A stretch of DNA of 12,719 bases from Bacteroidetes bacterium QH_10_64_37 (GCA_003023105.1 PXSZ01000042.1:1-12719), one strand, 5' to 3'. Positions 1 through 6,912 are shown, counted from the stretch's first letter. Notes: generated from the sequence alone by a model not told the origin. Program-made: numbers and translations.

Positions 1-253
1 GGATGCGGTCCACACTGAGGCGATCGGCGAGTTCTTTCACTCGCTCATGCTCTGCCCAGTGCCACGCCGCGCCCAGATCGAGCCGCACGGCGTCCGGCCC
101 CACGGGCACGCTCCAGCACCGCCCGCCCACCCGATCGCGCGCCTCCCAAACGCGGACCGACACGCCTGATGCGTGCAACTCCGTCGCCGCCACGAGGCCG
201 GCGAGCCCGGCGCCGACGACGAGGACTGCGGGCGATTCGGAGGGCTCCGACAT
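1..253 (-). CDS. FAD-dependent oxidoreductase, amine-oxidase type (N-terminal part)
   Basis: Only the first 84 codons are in the window; the gene continues past position 1. I read it directly from the minus strand, starting at the ATG at 253-251. Residues 10-20 (AVLVVGAGLAG) form a beta strand followed by the GxGxxG dinucleotide-binding loop. About 25 residues later EARDRVGGR gives the acidic residue that binds the ADP ribose and the GG motif typical of flavin amine oxidases, phytoene-desaturase-like and protoporphyrinogen-oxidase-like enzymes. DLGAAW then fits the usual 'D.G..W' stretch of that superfamily. Substrate cannot be told from this fragment. The ATG lies only 12 bases after the stop of the upstream doxX copy, so it is probably co-transcribed with it. 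Family is confident; a monoamine oxidase is likelier than a desaturase because of the EARDRVGGR wording. Confidence 0.85.
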   Translation of the reverse strand, partial: MSEPSESPAVLVVGAGLAGLVAATELHASGVSVRVWEARDRVGGRCWSVPVGPDAVRLDLGAAWHWAEHERVKELADRLSVDRI

Positions 254-265
254 ATTGCCCGCTCG

Positions 266-675
266 TTATTCCGATGAATTGAAATATGCATCCACGCTGT
301 AGCGCCCCGGCCCCGTCAACAACAGCGCCACGAACACCGTTGCCACCTCCGTGGCGTGCCACGGGCCCTCCCCCGACGCAATGTGGCTCGACGCGGCGAC
401 AAACATAACCACCAGCAGAAGCCCGAGGACAGGGCGGAAGAGCAGGCCGAGCATCAGACACATGCCCCCGACGAACTCCGTAGCGGCCGCCATGAACCCC
501 AGAACGTGGGCCAGACCGTGATGCCGAAGAGGGCCATGTTTTTCCCAAGGTCGATCCACGTGCCGGGGCCGCCCGCGATCTTGCTCCACCCGTACGCGAA
601 GACGAACGAGATGCCAATGCCGATCCGGAGCACGAGCAGCGAGAGGTCGACTGAGCTCCAGTGAGACACATCCAT
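266..675 (-). pseudogene. DoxX-family membrane protein, frameshifted copy
   Basis: DoxX proteins are small four-helix membrane proteins linked to respiratory or redox functions. The N-terminal part (from the ATG at 675: MDVSHWSSVDLSLLVLRIGI, ending WPTFWG) is in one frame. The C-terminal part (FMAAATEFVGG to GPGRYSVDAYFNSSE) is in another. The break lies at the four-C run 497-500; one more C there would join the halves as WPTFWGFMAAATEF, matching STFWGFMSAFAEF in the neighbouring copy. From the start to the TAA at 266-268 is 410 bases, exactly one fewer than the intact paralogue's 411. As written, translation stops at 454 after 73 residues and loses about half of the helices. This may be a real mutation or a homopolymer sequencing error; the restored protein would be 136 residues. 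An upstream TTG at 687 is possible but less likely as a start. Confidence 0.85.
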
Positions 676-743
676 GGCGGTTTCCAAATTATCGACACGC
701 GAACGACCCGGGCGGACCCGAGGACAACTTTAGCCGGGCGCGA

Positions 744-1154
744 TTACCCTGCTACTTCGTCGACGCTGTACTTTCCAGGCCCGATGAGGACGAGGCTCAG
801 GAAGACGAATCCGTATAGCAGTGCCATCTCCGGACCACCGTCGATTGCGCCCGTCATGTGCGCCGTCGCGGCCACCAGCATGTTGATGAGGACCAGCAGC
901 GCGGCGGGGCGGGTGAGCAGCCCCAGAACGACGAGGAGGGCGCAGAAGAATTCCGCAAATGCAGACATAAATCCCCAAAAAGTGGATGCGAACCCGAGCC
1001 CGAAGATCTCCATTGTGCCGCCTAGGCCCGCCCACTGCTCAGGACCGCCAGCGACTTTGCCCCAGCCGTGGCCAAGAGCCAGATAGAGACCAATCGTCAC
1101 ACGGAGGAGCAACAGGCCAAGGTCGCGAAATTTGTTGAGGTGCGTCCAAACCAT
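744..1154 (-). CDS. DoxX-family membrane protein
   Basis: A 136-residue hydrophobic protein with about four membrane helices: LGLLLLRVTIGLYLALGHGW (12-31), FASTFWGFMSAFAEFFCALL, TRPAALLVLINMLVAATAHM and MALLYGFVFLSLVLIG. Conserved DoxX-type features include the R and G in the first helix, the GWGKVAGGP loop, an E in the second helix (AEFF), the LGLLTRP turn and the closing GPGKYSVDE. DoxX and its relatives are inner-membrane proteins, some tied to quinone oxidoreductase or thiol/oxidative-stress complexes; the exact role here is unknown. I chose ATG 1154 over upstream codons because the extension (CRPHSTSRATFF...) is not family-like. It lies 169 bases after korB and 68 bases before the start of its broken paralogue, all on the same strand. 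No Shine-Dalgarno sequence is visible. Confidence 0.88.
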   Translation of the reverse strand: MVWTHLNKFRDLGLLLLRVTIGLYLALGHGWGKVAGGPEQWAGLGGTMEIFGLGFASTFWGFMSAFAEFFCALLVVLGLLTRPAALLVLINMLVAATAHMTGAIDGGPEMALLYGFVFLSLVLIGPGKYSVDEVAG

Positions 1155-1306
1155 AGGTGAGCGTACTTTTCTGAACAGGTGGGGTGGATCCGTTCCAAGT
1201 ATAAAAAACGTTGCGCGGCTTGTCGAGTGAGGCCGGCACAACGGGACGAATAGGAGGAGGACGTTCTTGGAGCACCGCAGTGACCTCGCCGTTCGAAGCG
1301 CCTCCC

Positions 1307-1332
1307 TGAACTATTCGATTGAACTATTCGAT
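1307..1332. repeat. 13-bp perfect tandem duplication at korB stop codon
   Basis: The unit tgaactattcgat occurs at 1307-1319 and again at 1320-1332 with no spacer. The korB stop codon (1324-1326) lies in the second unit. On the coding strand the first-read copy supplies the final Ile-Glu-stop, so the duplication mostly extends the 3' untranslated side. It looks like a simple replication-slippage event with little effect on the protein. Confidence 0.9.
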
Positions 1333-2745
1333 CGTCCACGTCTCGCCCGAGCGGAGCAGCGCGTCGAGATCGCCGGGACCCTTCTCCGTTGTCACGTCGG
1401 CAATCTGCCGGTGGACCTGCTCTTCGTAGGTGGGGCGCTCTGTGCGGTGGAGGACGCCGAAGGGGCGGGGCAGCGGCGGTTCATCCAGGCGGGGAATGGC
1501 GTCGCCCTCCTCCTGCCACGACATGCGGCCGAGGATGGTGGCGAGCTCCGGGGAGGTCTCGTCGTGCACCAGGCAGTCGTCCACCGACCAGTTGCCGCTC
1601 TCCAGGTCGATCACCTTGGGCTGGAGGGTGTCGAGCCGGATCCCCTTCGTGCCGTCGGCAAACGTCATCGGCGCGCCGTGCTCCAGGAAGAGAGCACGGT
1701 CGTCCTTCGTCTCCTGCTCGGTGAATTCGAAGAAGGCCCCGTCGTTGAAGATGTTGCAGTTCTGGTAGATCTCCAGAAAACCGGTGCCGTTGTGGTCGTG
1801 GGCCGCGCGCATCATGGATTTCATGTGCTGCGGGTCGCGATCCATGGTGCGCGCCACGAACGAGGCGTCGGCGCCGAGGGCGACAGAGACAGGGTTGAAG
1901 GGACGGTCCACGGAGCCGTGGGGCGTGCTCTTCGAGACTTTTCCTTGCTCGGAGGTGGGGCTGTACTGTCCCTTCGTGAGGCCGTAGATCTCGTTGTTGA
2001 AGAGGAGGATCTGCGTGTCGAGGTTGCGGCGCAGGACGTGGATCAGGTGGTTGCCGCCGATGGAGAGCGCATCCCCGTCGCCCGTCACGACCCACACGTC
2101 CAGCTCCGGATTGCTCGTCTTGAGCCCCGTGGCGAGGGCCGGGGCACGCCCGTGAATGCCGTGCAGGCCGTACGTGTCCATGTAGTACGGAAATCGCCCC
2201 GCGCATCCGATGCCGCTGATGAAGACGACATTCTCCTTGTCTACGCCGAGGTCCGGCAGCAGGCGCTGCACGGTAGACAGAATGGCGTAGTCGCCGCAGC
2301 CGGGGCACCAGCGCACCTCCTGGTCCGACTGAAAGTCCTCGCGGGAGAGCCCGTCGCCGCCCCCATCGCCGCTATAGCCGGGTGGGAGCGTCGGGCCGTC
2401 GTCCGCGTCGTCGCCGCTGCCAGGCGAGGGCGGCCCTGCGGGTTTTTTGGCGCCGGGGGGACCGTCCGGCTTCTTCGTACCTGCCTCTCCTGATTCTCCG
2501 TCGCCCCCCGCCAGCTCGGGCGGCAGATCCGGTTTCTTGGTGCCGGGCGGCTGCTGATCGGACTCGCTGGCGTGCCCGGCGTCCCGACCACCGTCGGGAT
2601 TCTTGGTTCCAGACTCCGAGGCCTCATCGGATGTATCTTCCTCCCGATCGTCGCCATCATCGGCGAGGCCGGGCGGGAGATCCGGCTTCTTGGTGCCGTC
2701 CGGGGTCTGGCCGTTTTGGCTTGGAGTAGGCGTCTTGTCGCTCAT
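1324..2745 (-). CDS. korB: 2-oxoacid (probably 2-oxoglutarate):ferredoxin oxidoreductase, beta subunit
   Basis: Beta subunit of the thiamine-diphosphate enzyme that oxidatively decarboxylates a 2-oxoacid to acyl-CoA and passes electrons to ferredoxin; cytoplasmic. The core begins near residue 136. WCPGCG (C147, C150), GIGC (C181) and QNCNIF (C330) supply four cysteines spaced as in beta subunits that hold one [4Fe-4S] cluster. GDGDALSIGGNH (222-233) followed by NNEIYGLTKGQYSPT (250-264) is the ThDP/Mg2+ binding motif. The protein is 473 residues, against roughly 300-370 for most relatives. The excess is a disordered, acidic, proline-rich N-terminal tail with repeats of GTKKPD. The start at 2745 keeps this tail in frame and no better start is evident near the core. 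It follows korA by 133 bases. Substrate preference (2-oxoglutarate rather than pyruvate) is inferred from the two-subunit architecture; no separate ferredoxin-like delta subunit is present in the window. Confidence 0.93.
   Translation of the reverse strand: MSDKTPTPSQNGQTPDGTKKPDLPPGLADDGDDREEDTSDEASESGTKNPDGGRDAGHASESDQQPPGTKKPDLPPELAGGDGESGEAGTKKPDGPPGAKKPAGPPSPGSGDDADDGPTLPPGYSGDGGGDGLSREDFQSDQEVRWCPGCGDYAILSTVQRLLPDLGVDKENVVFISGIGCAGRFPYYMDTYGLHGIHGRAPALATGLKTSNPELDVWVVTGDGDALSIGGNHLIHVLRRNLDTQILLFNNEIYGLTKGQYSPTSEQGKVSKSTPHGSVDRPFNPVSVALGADASFVARTMDRDPQHMKSMMRAAHDHNGTGFLEIYQNCNIFNDGAFFEFTEQETKDDRALFLEHGAPMTFADGTKGIRLDTLQPKVIDLESGNWSVDDCLVHDETSPELATILGRMSWQEEGDAIPRLDEPPLPRPFGVLHRTERPTYEEQVHRQIADVTTEKGPGDLDALLRSGETWTIE
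2437..2697 (-). repeat. GTKKPD-type repeats in the KorB N-terminal tail
   Basis: Within korB codons 17-103 the hexapeptide GTKKPD, or a close variant, begins at residues 17, 46 (GTKNPD), 68, 89 and 98 (GAKKPA). Two copies carry the longer form GTKKPDLPP[GE]L. The spacers are rich in D, E, G and S. The copies are also similar as DNA (ccggcttcttggtgcc-like on the plus strand), so they arose by duplication. The reading frame is intact throughout, which argues that the tail is translated. Confidence 0.85.
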
Positions 2746-2789
2746 CGGTTCGTGTTGGATCCATCAACGGGGTCTATTCCCTGCAGCGG

Positions 2790-2882
2790 CGTATTGCATA
2801 TTTCGTATTGCATATTTTTCGCTGGTCAGGCTCCGATACGAAATACGAGATACGCAATACGGATTATCGCAATACGGATTAT
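2790..2882. repeat. AT-rich short-repeat cluster between korA and korB
   Basis: Two perfect adjacent copies of cgtattgcatattt occupy 2790-2817. Three heptamers atacgaa, atacgag and atacgca lie at 2836-2856. Two perfect adjacent copies of cgcaatacggattat occupy 2853-2882. The left units contain gtattgc, which is the reverse complement of gcaatac in the right units, so the cluster can fold into alternative stem-loops across a GC-rich 18-base centre. It is markedly AT-rich for this window, and its right end includes the korA stop codon (2879-2881). It may affect the relative expression of the two subunits, or be a copy of a genome-wide interspersed repeat. Confidence 0.85.
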
Positions 2883-4780
2883 ACGGGTGTCGTCTCACCC
2901 AGCAGGGCCTCAATCTCCTCCAGAATCTCCTCCGCCCGAAAAGGCCGGCCCTGGATCTTATTGAGGGGCGTGAAGGGGCGCCGATACTGGTCGCGCAGGA
3001 CGCGGATGAGCTGGCCGTTGTTGAGCTCGGGCACCAGCACGTGGTCGAAGCGGTCGAGCACATCGCCGAGGTCCGCCGGCAGGGGCCACACGTGGCGGAG
3101 CACGACGCTGCCGACGCGGACTCCCGGCATCTGCCGGGATCGCTCCACTGCTTCCTCGATGGCGCCCTTCGTAGAGCCCCAGCCCAGCACGAGCAGGTCG
3201 CCGTCGGGGGAACCGTGGACGCACGTCGAGGGGATGTCTTGCGTCACATTTTGCACCTTCTGCGCCCGTAGTTTCACCATCTTCTGGTGGTTCTCGGCCT
3301 CGTAGGACACGTTTCCCGTACGGTGCTCCTTCTCCAGCCCCCCGAGGCGGTGCTCCAGATCGGGCGTGCCGGGGGTGGCCCAGGCGCGGGCCAGCGTCTC
3401 CGGGTCGCGCACGTATGGCAAAAACTGGTCGTTGCCGTCCTGGTCCTCATGGATGGTGCGCTCGGTCTTCTCCGTCTCGAAGTCCACGTTGAACAACGGG
3501 AGCGCGTCGGTGTCCGGGATGCGCCACGCCTCCGAGCCGTTGCCGAGATAGCCGTCCGCCAGCAAGATGACGGGTGTGCGGTACGTGGTGGCGATGCGGC
3601 AGGCCTCGTAGGCGGTGTGGAAGCAGTCGCCCGGCGAGGTGGGAGCGAGCACCGGCAGGGGTGCCTCGCCGTTGCGGCCGTAGACGGCCTGCAAGAGATC
3701 GCCTTGCTCCGGCTTGGTGGGCAGGCCCGTGGAGGGTCCGCCGCGCTGCATGTCGATCACCACGAGGGGCAGCTCCGTCATCACGCCGAGCCCGATCGTC
3801 TCCGTCTTGAGGGCCACGCCAGGGCCGGAGGTAGCACACACGCCGAGGTCGCCCCCGAAGCTGGCACCGAGGGCCGAAGTGGCGGCCGCGATCTCATCCT
3901 CGGCCTGGAAGGTGATGACGCCAAAGTTCTTATGCTCGCTCAGCTCGTGGAGGATGTCCGAGGCCGGCGTGATGGGGTAGGAGCCGTAGAAGAGGCGGAG
4001 GTCGCTTTTCACGCTCGCGGCCACGAGGCCGAGCGCCAGCGCTTCCGACCCTCGCACGGCGCGGTAGGTGCCGGGTCGCATGGCCGCCTCGTCTACCTCG
4101 TACTGTACCGCGAAGGCGTCGACCGTCTCGCCGTAGTGATATCCCTTCTTCAGCACCCGCAGGTTGGCATCGCGGATTTCGGGGCGGCTGTCAAACTTCT
4201 CCTCGATCCACTCCTGCGCGGGCTCTGCGGGCCGGGCGTACATCCAGAGCGCGAGCCCGAGGGCGAACATGTTCTTCGACCGGTCCACCTCTTGGCGCGA
4301 CAAGTCCGTGTCGGACAGCGCCTCACGGGTGATCTTGGTGAGGGGGACTTCCTGCACTTGATACTCGTCGAGCGTGCCGTCGGTGAGCGGGTTGTGGTCG
4401 AAATCCGCCTTCTTGAGATCCTTCTCCTCGAAGGCGTCGACGTTGGCGATGATGGTGCCGCCCGGTCGCACGCGGTGCCGGTGCACCTTGAGGGCCGCGG
4501 CGTTCATGGCGACGAGGAGGTCCACCTTCTCGCCCGGCGTGCGCACCTCATCGGCGCCGAAGTGGAGCTGAAAGGCGCTCACGCCGAAGGTCGTGCCGGC
4601 CGGGGCGCGAATCTCGGCGGGGTAGTCCGGCAGCGTCGCCAAGTCGTTGTGGGCGTAGGCGGAGGCGAGGGTAAACTGCGAGCCGGTAATCTGCATTCCA
4701 TCCCCGGAATCCCCGGCGAAGAGGACCGTGGCCTCGGAAATCTCCTGGGTGTCCGTCGTGTCGGAGGCGGGCGCGCTCAT
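2879..4780 (-). CDS. korA: 2-oxoacid (probably 2-oxoglutarate):ferredoxin oxidoreductase, fused gamma-alpha subunit
   Basis: Partner of the downstream beta subunit. Residues about 17-215 are the gamma-type domain, with FAGDSGDGM (21-29) as its glycine-rich loop and PDYPAEIRAPAGTTFGVSAF (51-70) typical of the family. The alpha pyrimidine-binding domain starts near 240 with GSEALALGLVAA. It carries the signature SYPITPAS (267-274), the QAEDEIAA stretch (292-299), TSGPG (318-321 region) and QRGGPSTGLPTKPEQGDL (345-362). The C-terminal part (GDLLVLGWGSTKGAIEEAVE...) is the transketolase C-like domain. At 633 residues it has the length of the fused KorA proteins of actinobacteria and haloarchaea. 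Start ATG at 4780; there is no Shine-Dalgarno sequence. The last codons and the stop lie in an AT-rich repeat. No regulatory motif is convincing in the 204 bases upstream. Confidence 0.95.
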   Translation of the reverse strand: MSAPASDTTDTQEISEATVLFAGDSGDGMQITGSQFTLASAYAHNDLATLPDYPAEIRAPAGTTFGVSAFQLHFGADEVRTPGEKVDLLVAMNAAALKVHRHRVRPGGTIIANVDAFEEKDLKKADFDHNPLTDGTLDEYQVQEVPLTKITREALSDTDLSRQEVDRSKNMFALGLALWMYARPAEPAQEWIEEKFDSRPEIRDANLRVLKKGYHYGETVDAFAVQYEVDEAAMRPGTYRAVRGSEALALGLVAASVKSDLRLFYGSYPITPASDILHELSEHKNFGVITFQAEDEIAAATSALGASFGGDLGVCATSGPGVALKTETIGLGVMTELPLVVIDMQRGGPSTGLPTKPEQGDLLQAVYGRNGEAPLPVLAPTSPGDCFHTAYEACRIATTYRTPVILLADGYLGNGSEAWRIPDTDALPLFNVDFETEKTERTIHEDQDGNDQFLPYVRDPETLARAWATPGTPDLEHRLGGLEKEHRTGNVSYEAENHQKMVKLRAQKVQNVTQDIPSTCVHGSPDGDLLVLGWGSTKGAIEEAVERSRQMPGVRVGSVVLRHVWPLPADLGDVLDRFDHVLVPELNNGQLIRVLRDQYRRPFTPLNKIQGRPFRAEEILEEIEALLGETTPV

Positions 4781-4833
4781 TCGTGGTGTTTAGACTCGTT
4801 CTAAATTGCCGGGCGCTCCAACGTCCGCACCGC

Positions 4834-4867
4834 AAAAACGATTCGAGGCCGGACGGGACGAGGCCTC
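4834..4867 (-). terminator. possible intrinsic terminator after cysH
   Basis: Read on the minus strand, gaggcc (4867-4862) can pair with ggcctc (4850-4845) across an 11-base loop. It is followed by gaatcgttttt, giving a final run of five Ts. It lies about 120 bases past the cysH stop and before korA, where a terminator would make sense. The six-base stem and the short T run make this a modest candidate. The rest of 4781-4984 shows no gene. Confidence 0.35.
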
Positions 4868-4984
4868 GGGTTCAGCGGGAGGTTCCACGGTCTTTACAGG
4901 AGGCCGGCGACGTGGATTTGCTCTTCATCGAGCAGCACGTCTGGCCGGATCGGCCTCCGGGTCGCCCGGGAGATACACCGCGCG

Positions 4985-5713
4985 CTACTTCCCGGGCGTG
5001 GTGTGGAGCCCGCACTCCGTCTTGTCGGTGTCGCCCCAGCGGCCCTCTCGCGTGTAGCCGTTGGCCCCGTCCACCGGATCGGTACACGGCACGCAGCCGA
5101 GGCTGGGGTAGCCCTGGTCGTGTTTCGAGTTGTAGGGCAGCTCGTGGTCGGAGAGGTATTTCCAGACCTCCTTCTGCGTCCAGGTGGCCAGCGGGTTGAT
5201 CTTGAACACGCCGTACCGCGGCTCCCACGACAGGATGTCCGCGTCGGCCCGGCGCTCGGACTGGTCGCGGCGGACGCCGGTGATCCAGGCGCGGCGGTCC
5301 GCCAGGAAGTTCCGAAGCGGCTTCACCTTGCGGAGAAAACAGCAGCGGTTCGGGTTGCGGTTCCAGAGCTCTTCGCCCTCCTGCTCGACCTGCTCACTGA
5401 GCGAGAGCCCGCCGTGAACGCGTGTAATGTCCACGCTGAGCCGCTCGTCCAGCTCCTCGCACAGCTCGTAGGTCTCCGGGAAGAGCAGATCCGTGTCGAG
5501 GTAGAAGACGGTCGTGCCGGGCTGGAGGTCGGCCAGCATGTGCATGATCACGATGCCCGATGGGCCGAAGCCGGTGCCCTGCGCGAGGTCGTCCTCGAAG
5601 GTATGGGTGGCCCAATTCAGAATGGCTTTCGGGCCGTGGGGCTCAAACTGAGCATTCAGGGCCGCGATGCGCGTGCTCGTCCACGGCGCGGCATCGGCGG
5701 AAGGGAAGGCCAT
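4985..5713 (-). CDS. cysH: assimilatory adenylylsulfate (APS) reductase, CysH family
   Basis: Reduces activated sulfate (APS) to sulfite with thioredoxin-type reductants in cysteine synthesis; cytoplasmic. With the ATG at 5713 the protein has 242 residues, normal for the family. ILNWATHTFEDDLAQGTGFG (31-50) and VFYLDTDLLFPETYEL (69-84) form the nucleotide-binding core. NRCCFLRKV (C124, C125) and GCVPC (C207, C210) make the CC...CxxC pattern that binds [4Fe-4S] and marks the APS-using branch. KTECGLH (231-237) carries the catalytic C234. GREGRW-like TREGRWGDTDKTE precedes it. The frame stays open upstream to a TTG at 5821 that has a GGAG just before it, so a 278-residue form is possible, but that extra sequence looks non-coding. 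It diverges from apaG. Sulfate adenylyltransferase genes are not in the window. Confidence 0.93.
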   Translation of the reverse strand: MAFPSADAAPWTSTRIAALNAQFEPHGPKAILNWATHTFEDDLAQGTGFGPSGIVIMHMLADLQPGTTVFYLDTDLLFPETYELCEELDERLSVDITRVHGGLSLSEQVEQEGEELWNRNPNRCCFLRKVKPLRNFLADRRAWITGVRRDQSERRADADILSWEPRYGVFKINPLATWTQKEVWKYLSDHELPYNSKHDQGYPSLGCVPCTDPVDGANGYTREGRWGDTDKTECGLHTTPGK

Positions 5714-5844
5714 CGGAGCGCGCACGAGACCGTTGGCGGGATCAAAAGGGCACACGAGGGTGGGACCTCTCGATGTGCCGCGAATTGGTTCAAAACAAGG
5801 GTCCGTCACAGAGTTCGTCAACCGCTCCGGACTGTGGAAGGGCT

Positions 5845-5875
5845 TTTATAAAATCCGAGGCGTCCCTTTGAACAA
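5845..5875 (-). promoter_or_regulatory. possible cysH promoter
   Basis: On the minus strand ttgttc (5875-5870) is followed, after 16 to 19 bases depending on register, by ttttataaaa (5854-5845 region), which resembles a -35/-10 pair. It is the only AT-rich block between cysH and apaG. The distance to the cysH ATG (about 130 bases) implies a long leader or the upstream TTG start. This is sequence resemblance only, and promoter consensus in this lineage may differ. Confidence 0.3.
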
Positions 5876-5972
5876 TTCTTTGCTGACCGGTAAAACGCGT
5901 ACGTGACCTTCAGTCAATTCTCACCCCCGCCTGGTAAGTCGTGGACTCCTTCAGGGGTCCTTCAACGTTCCC

Positions 5973-6356
5973 ATGATCAGCTACGCGTCCACCACCCGTA
6001 GCATTACCGTGATCGTCCGCCCCATTTATCTGGATGAGCCGTCGGATCTTTTGGAGCGCGAGTTCGCATTCGGCTACGCCATTTCCATTGAAAACACGGG
6101 GTCGGCCGAGGTCCAGTTGCTTCAGCGCCGATGGATCATTCAGGAGGCCAACGGCAGCCGACAGGACCTGACCGGCGACGGCAATCTCCGCCCCCACCCG
6201 GTGATTCCCCCCGGCGAGACGCACGTCCACAACGGATCGTGCACGATCGAGTCGTTCAACGGAACGGTGAAAGGCAACTATCTCGTGCAGCGCGCCGACG
6301 GGGAGCAGTTTCGGGTATCAGTTCCCCCGTTTCCCCTCCACGCCGCCGCGAATTAG
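5973..6356 (+). CDS. apaG: ApaG-family protein (DUF525)
   Basis: A complete 127-residue ApaG protein, an immunoglobulin-like beta-sandwich fold. It matches the family pattern closely: ITVIVRPIYLDEPSDLLERE (11-30), then FAFGYAISIENTGSAEVQLL (31-50), RRWIIQEANG, the GDGNLRPHPVIPPGETHVHNG loop with its PxIPPGE motif, and FNGTVKGNYLV followed by DGEQFRVSVPPFPLH. In enterobacteria apaG sits with the Ap4A hydrolase gene apaH and has been linked to Co2+/Mg2+ tolerance. The same fold occurs in some F-box and polymerase-interacting proteins, and the biochemical role is still unclear. No apaH is nearby. Start at ATG 5973, about 260 bases from the divergent cysH start; no Shine-Dalgarno sequence. The gene ends 34 bases before the end of a convergent small gene. 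Confidence 0.93.
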   Translation: MISYASTTRSITVIVRPIYLDEPSDLLEREFAFGYAISIENTGSAEVQLLQRRWIIQEANGSRQDLTGDGNLRPHPVIPPGETHVHNGSCTIESFNGTVKGNYLVQRADGEQFRVSVPPFPLHAAAN

Positions 6357-6390
6357 GGAGGGCGTTGCAACGTCCGAACCTTCAACGCGA

Positions 6391-6678
6391 CTAACTCGCG
6401 ACGACCTCGATGTCGATGTCGTAGTCGTCGGTCGTGAGCGTAATGGTCTGGTTTTCGTTGGCGAGCCCGTAGTCCTTGATCGCGTCCGGGAAGGCCTCGT
6501 CCGGGGCGTTCATGTTGAAGAGCGCGTCGGCCACCACCTGCCAGTCCTGCGTCGTGAGGTGCACGGTGGCGTCGCGGCCCTCGGCCACCATGGGGGCATA
6601 GTCGAGCACCTTTTCGAGGTGATTGACGGCCTGCTTGAGATGCTTGTTCTCGGGGATGTCAGAGTCTATGTTGGCCAT
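6391..6678 (-). CDS. small acidic protein of unknown function
   Basis: A 95-residue protein that I do not recognise. It has a helical-looking N-terminal half (NKHLKQAVNHLEKVLDYAPM, 11-30). A strand-like segment DATVHLTTQDWQVVADALFN follows. The C-terminus TITLTTDDYDIDIEVVAS is strongly acidic. It has about 19 Asp/Glu against 5 Lys/Arg, the surface-charge style expected of a salt-in halophile. No signal peptide, membrane helix or cysteine is present. Codon use matches neighbouring genes, and this supports coding over a chance ORF. I chose ATG 6678 because the open frame further upstream runs through a C-rich repeat tract and is not protein-like. It converges on apaG with a 34-base gap containing a weak gcgttg...caacgc hairpin without a T run. 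Confidence 0.7.
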   Translation of the reverse strand: MANIDSDIPENKHLKQAVNHLEKVLDYAPMVAEGRDATVHLTTQDWQVVADALFNMNAPDEAFPDAIKDYGLANENQTITLTTDDYDIDIEVVAS

Positions 6679-6827
6679 GTTGGAAGCGGCATCGTCCGTG
6701 AAAAACCAAGGGCCTGCGCTCAACGAGGGGACTTGGGAGCACGTTCCCACCACGGACAAACCTGCCCTCGCCCGATGCGTACAGCTTTTTGTGTCGGGCC
6801 GTGCGACGTTCTGAAGATCACGCCGAT

Positions 6828-6912
6828 GGGTGTGGGCGTCTGGGGGCATGGGAGAAAAACGCCCACACTCCCGTCCCCACACTCTCCCTCTCCCACACCC
6901 CCACGCTCCCAC
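6828..6912 (+). promoter_or_regulatory. G-rich/C-rich leader with hairpin and G-quadruplex motif before thyA
   Basis: Positions 6828-6852 read GGG-N3-GGG-N5-GGGGG-N3-GGG, which fits the usual four-run G-quadruplex pattern on the mRNA-sense strand. gtgtgggcgt (6830-6839) is perfectly complementary to acgcccacac (6859-6868), giving a 10-bp stem with a 19-base loop. Downstream, 6861-6920 is a C-rich tract of loose CCCACAC/TCCCACGC units; by my reading 6890-6912 can pair imperfectly (about 18 of 23) with the G-rich half. The tract ends 7 bases before the thyA ATG, so it would lie in the thyA leader. Whether it regulates thyA or is an interspersed repeat is not known. The rest of 6679-6827 holds no gene I can support. 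Confidence 0.55.

Noticed and set aside
495..505. Programmed -1 frameshift in the doxX copy
   Set aside because: No X-XXY-YYZ slippery heptamer and no clear downstream structure; a simple missing base explains it better.
1267..2493. 408-codon plus-strand frame opposite korB
   Set aside because: Shadow of korB with a Val/Arg/Glu-rich non-family translation.
2790..2882. CRISPR array
   Set aside because: Units are 7-15 bases, adjacent or inverted, without unique spacers of constant length, and there are no cas genes.
3287..4804. 505-codon plus-strand frame opposite korA
   Set aside because: Shadow of the korA coding sequence; korA has clear catalytic motifs and this frame does not.
5714..5821. 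Longer CysH starting at TTG 5821
   Set aside because: The extra 36 residues show no conservation pattern; kept only as an alternative because of a nearby GGAG.
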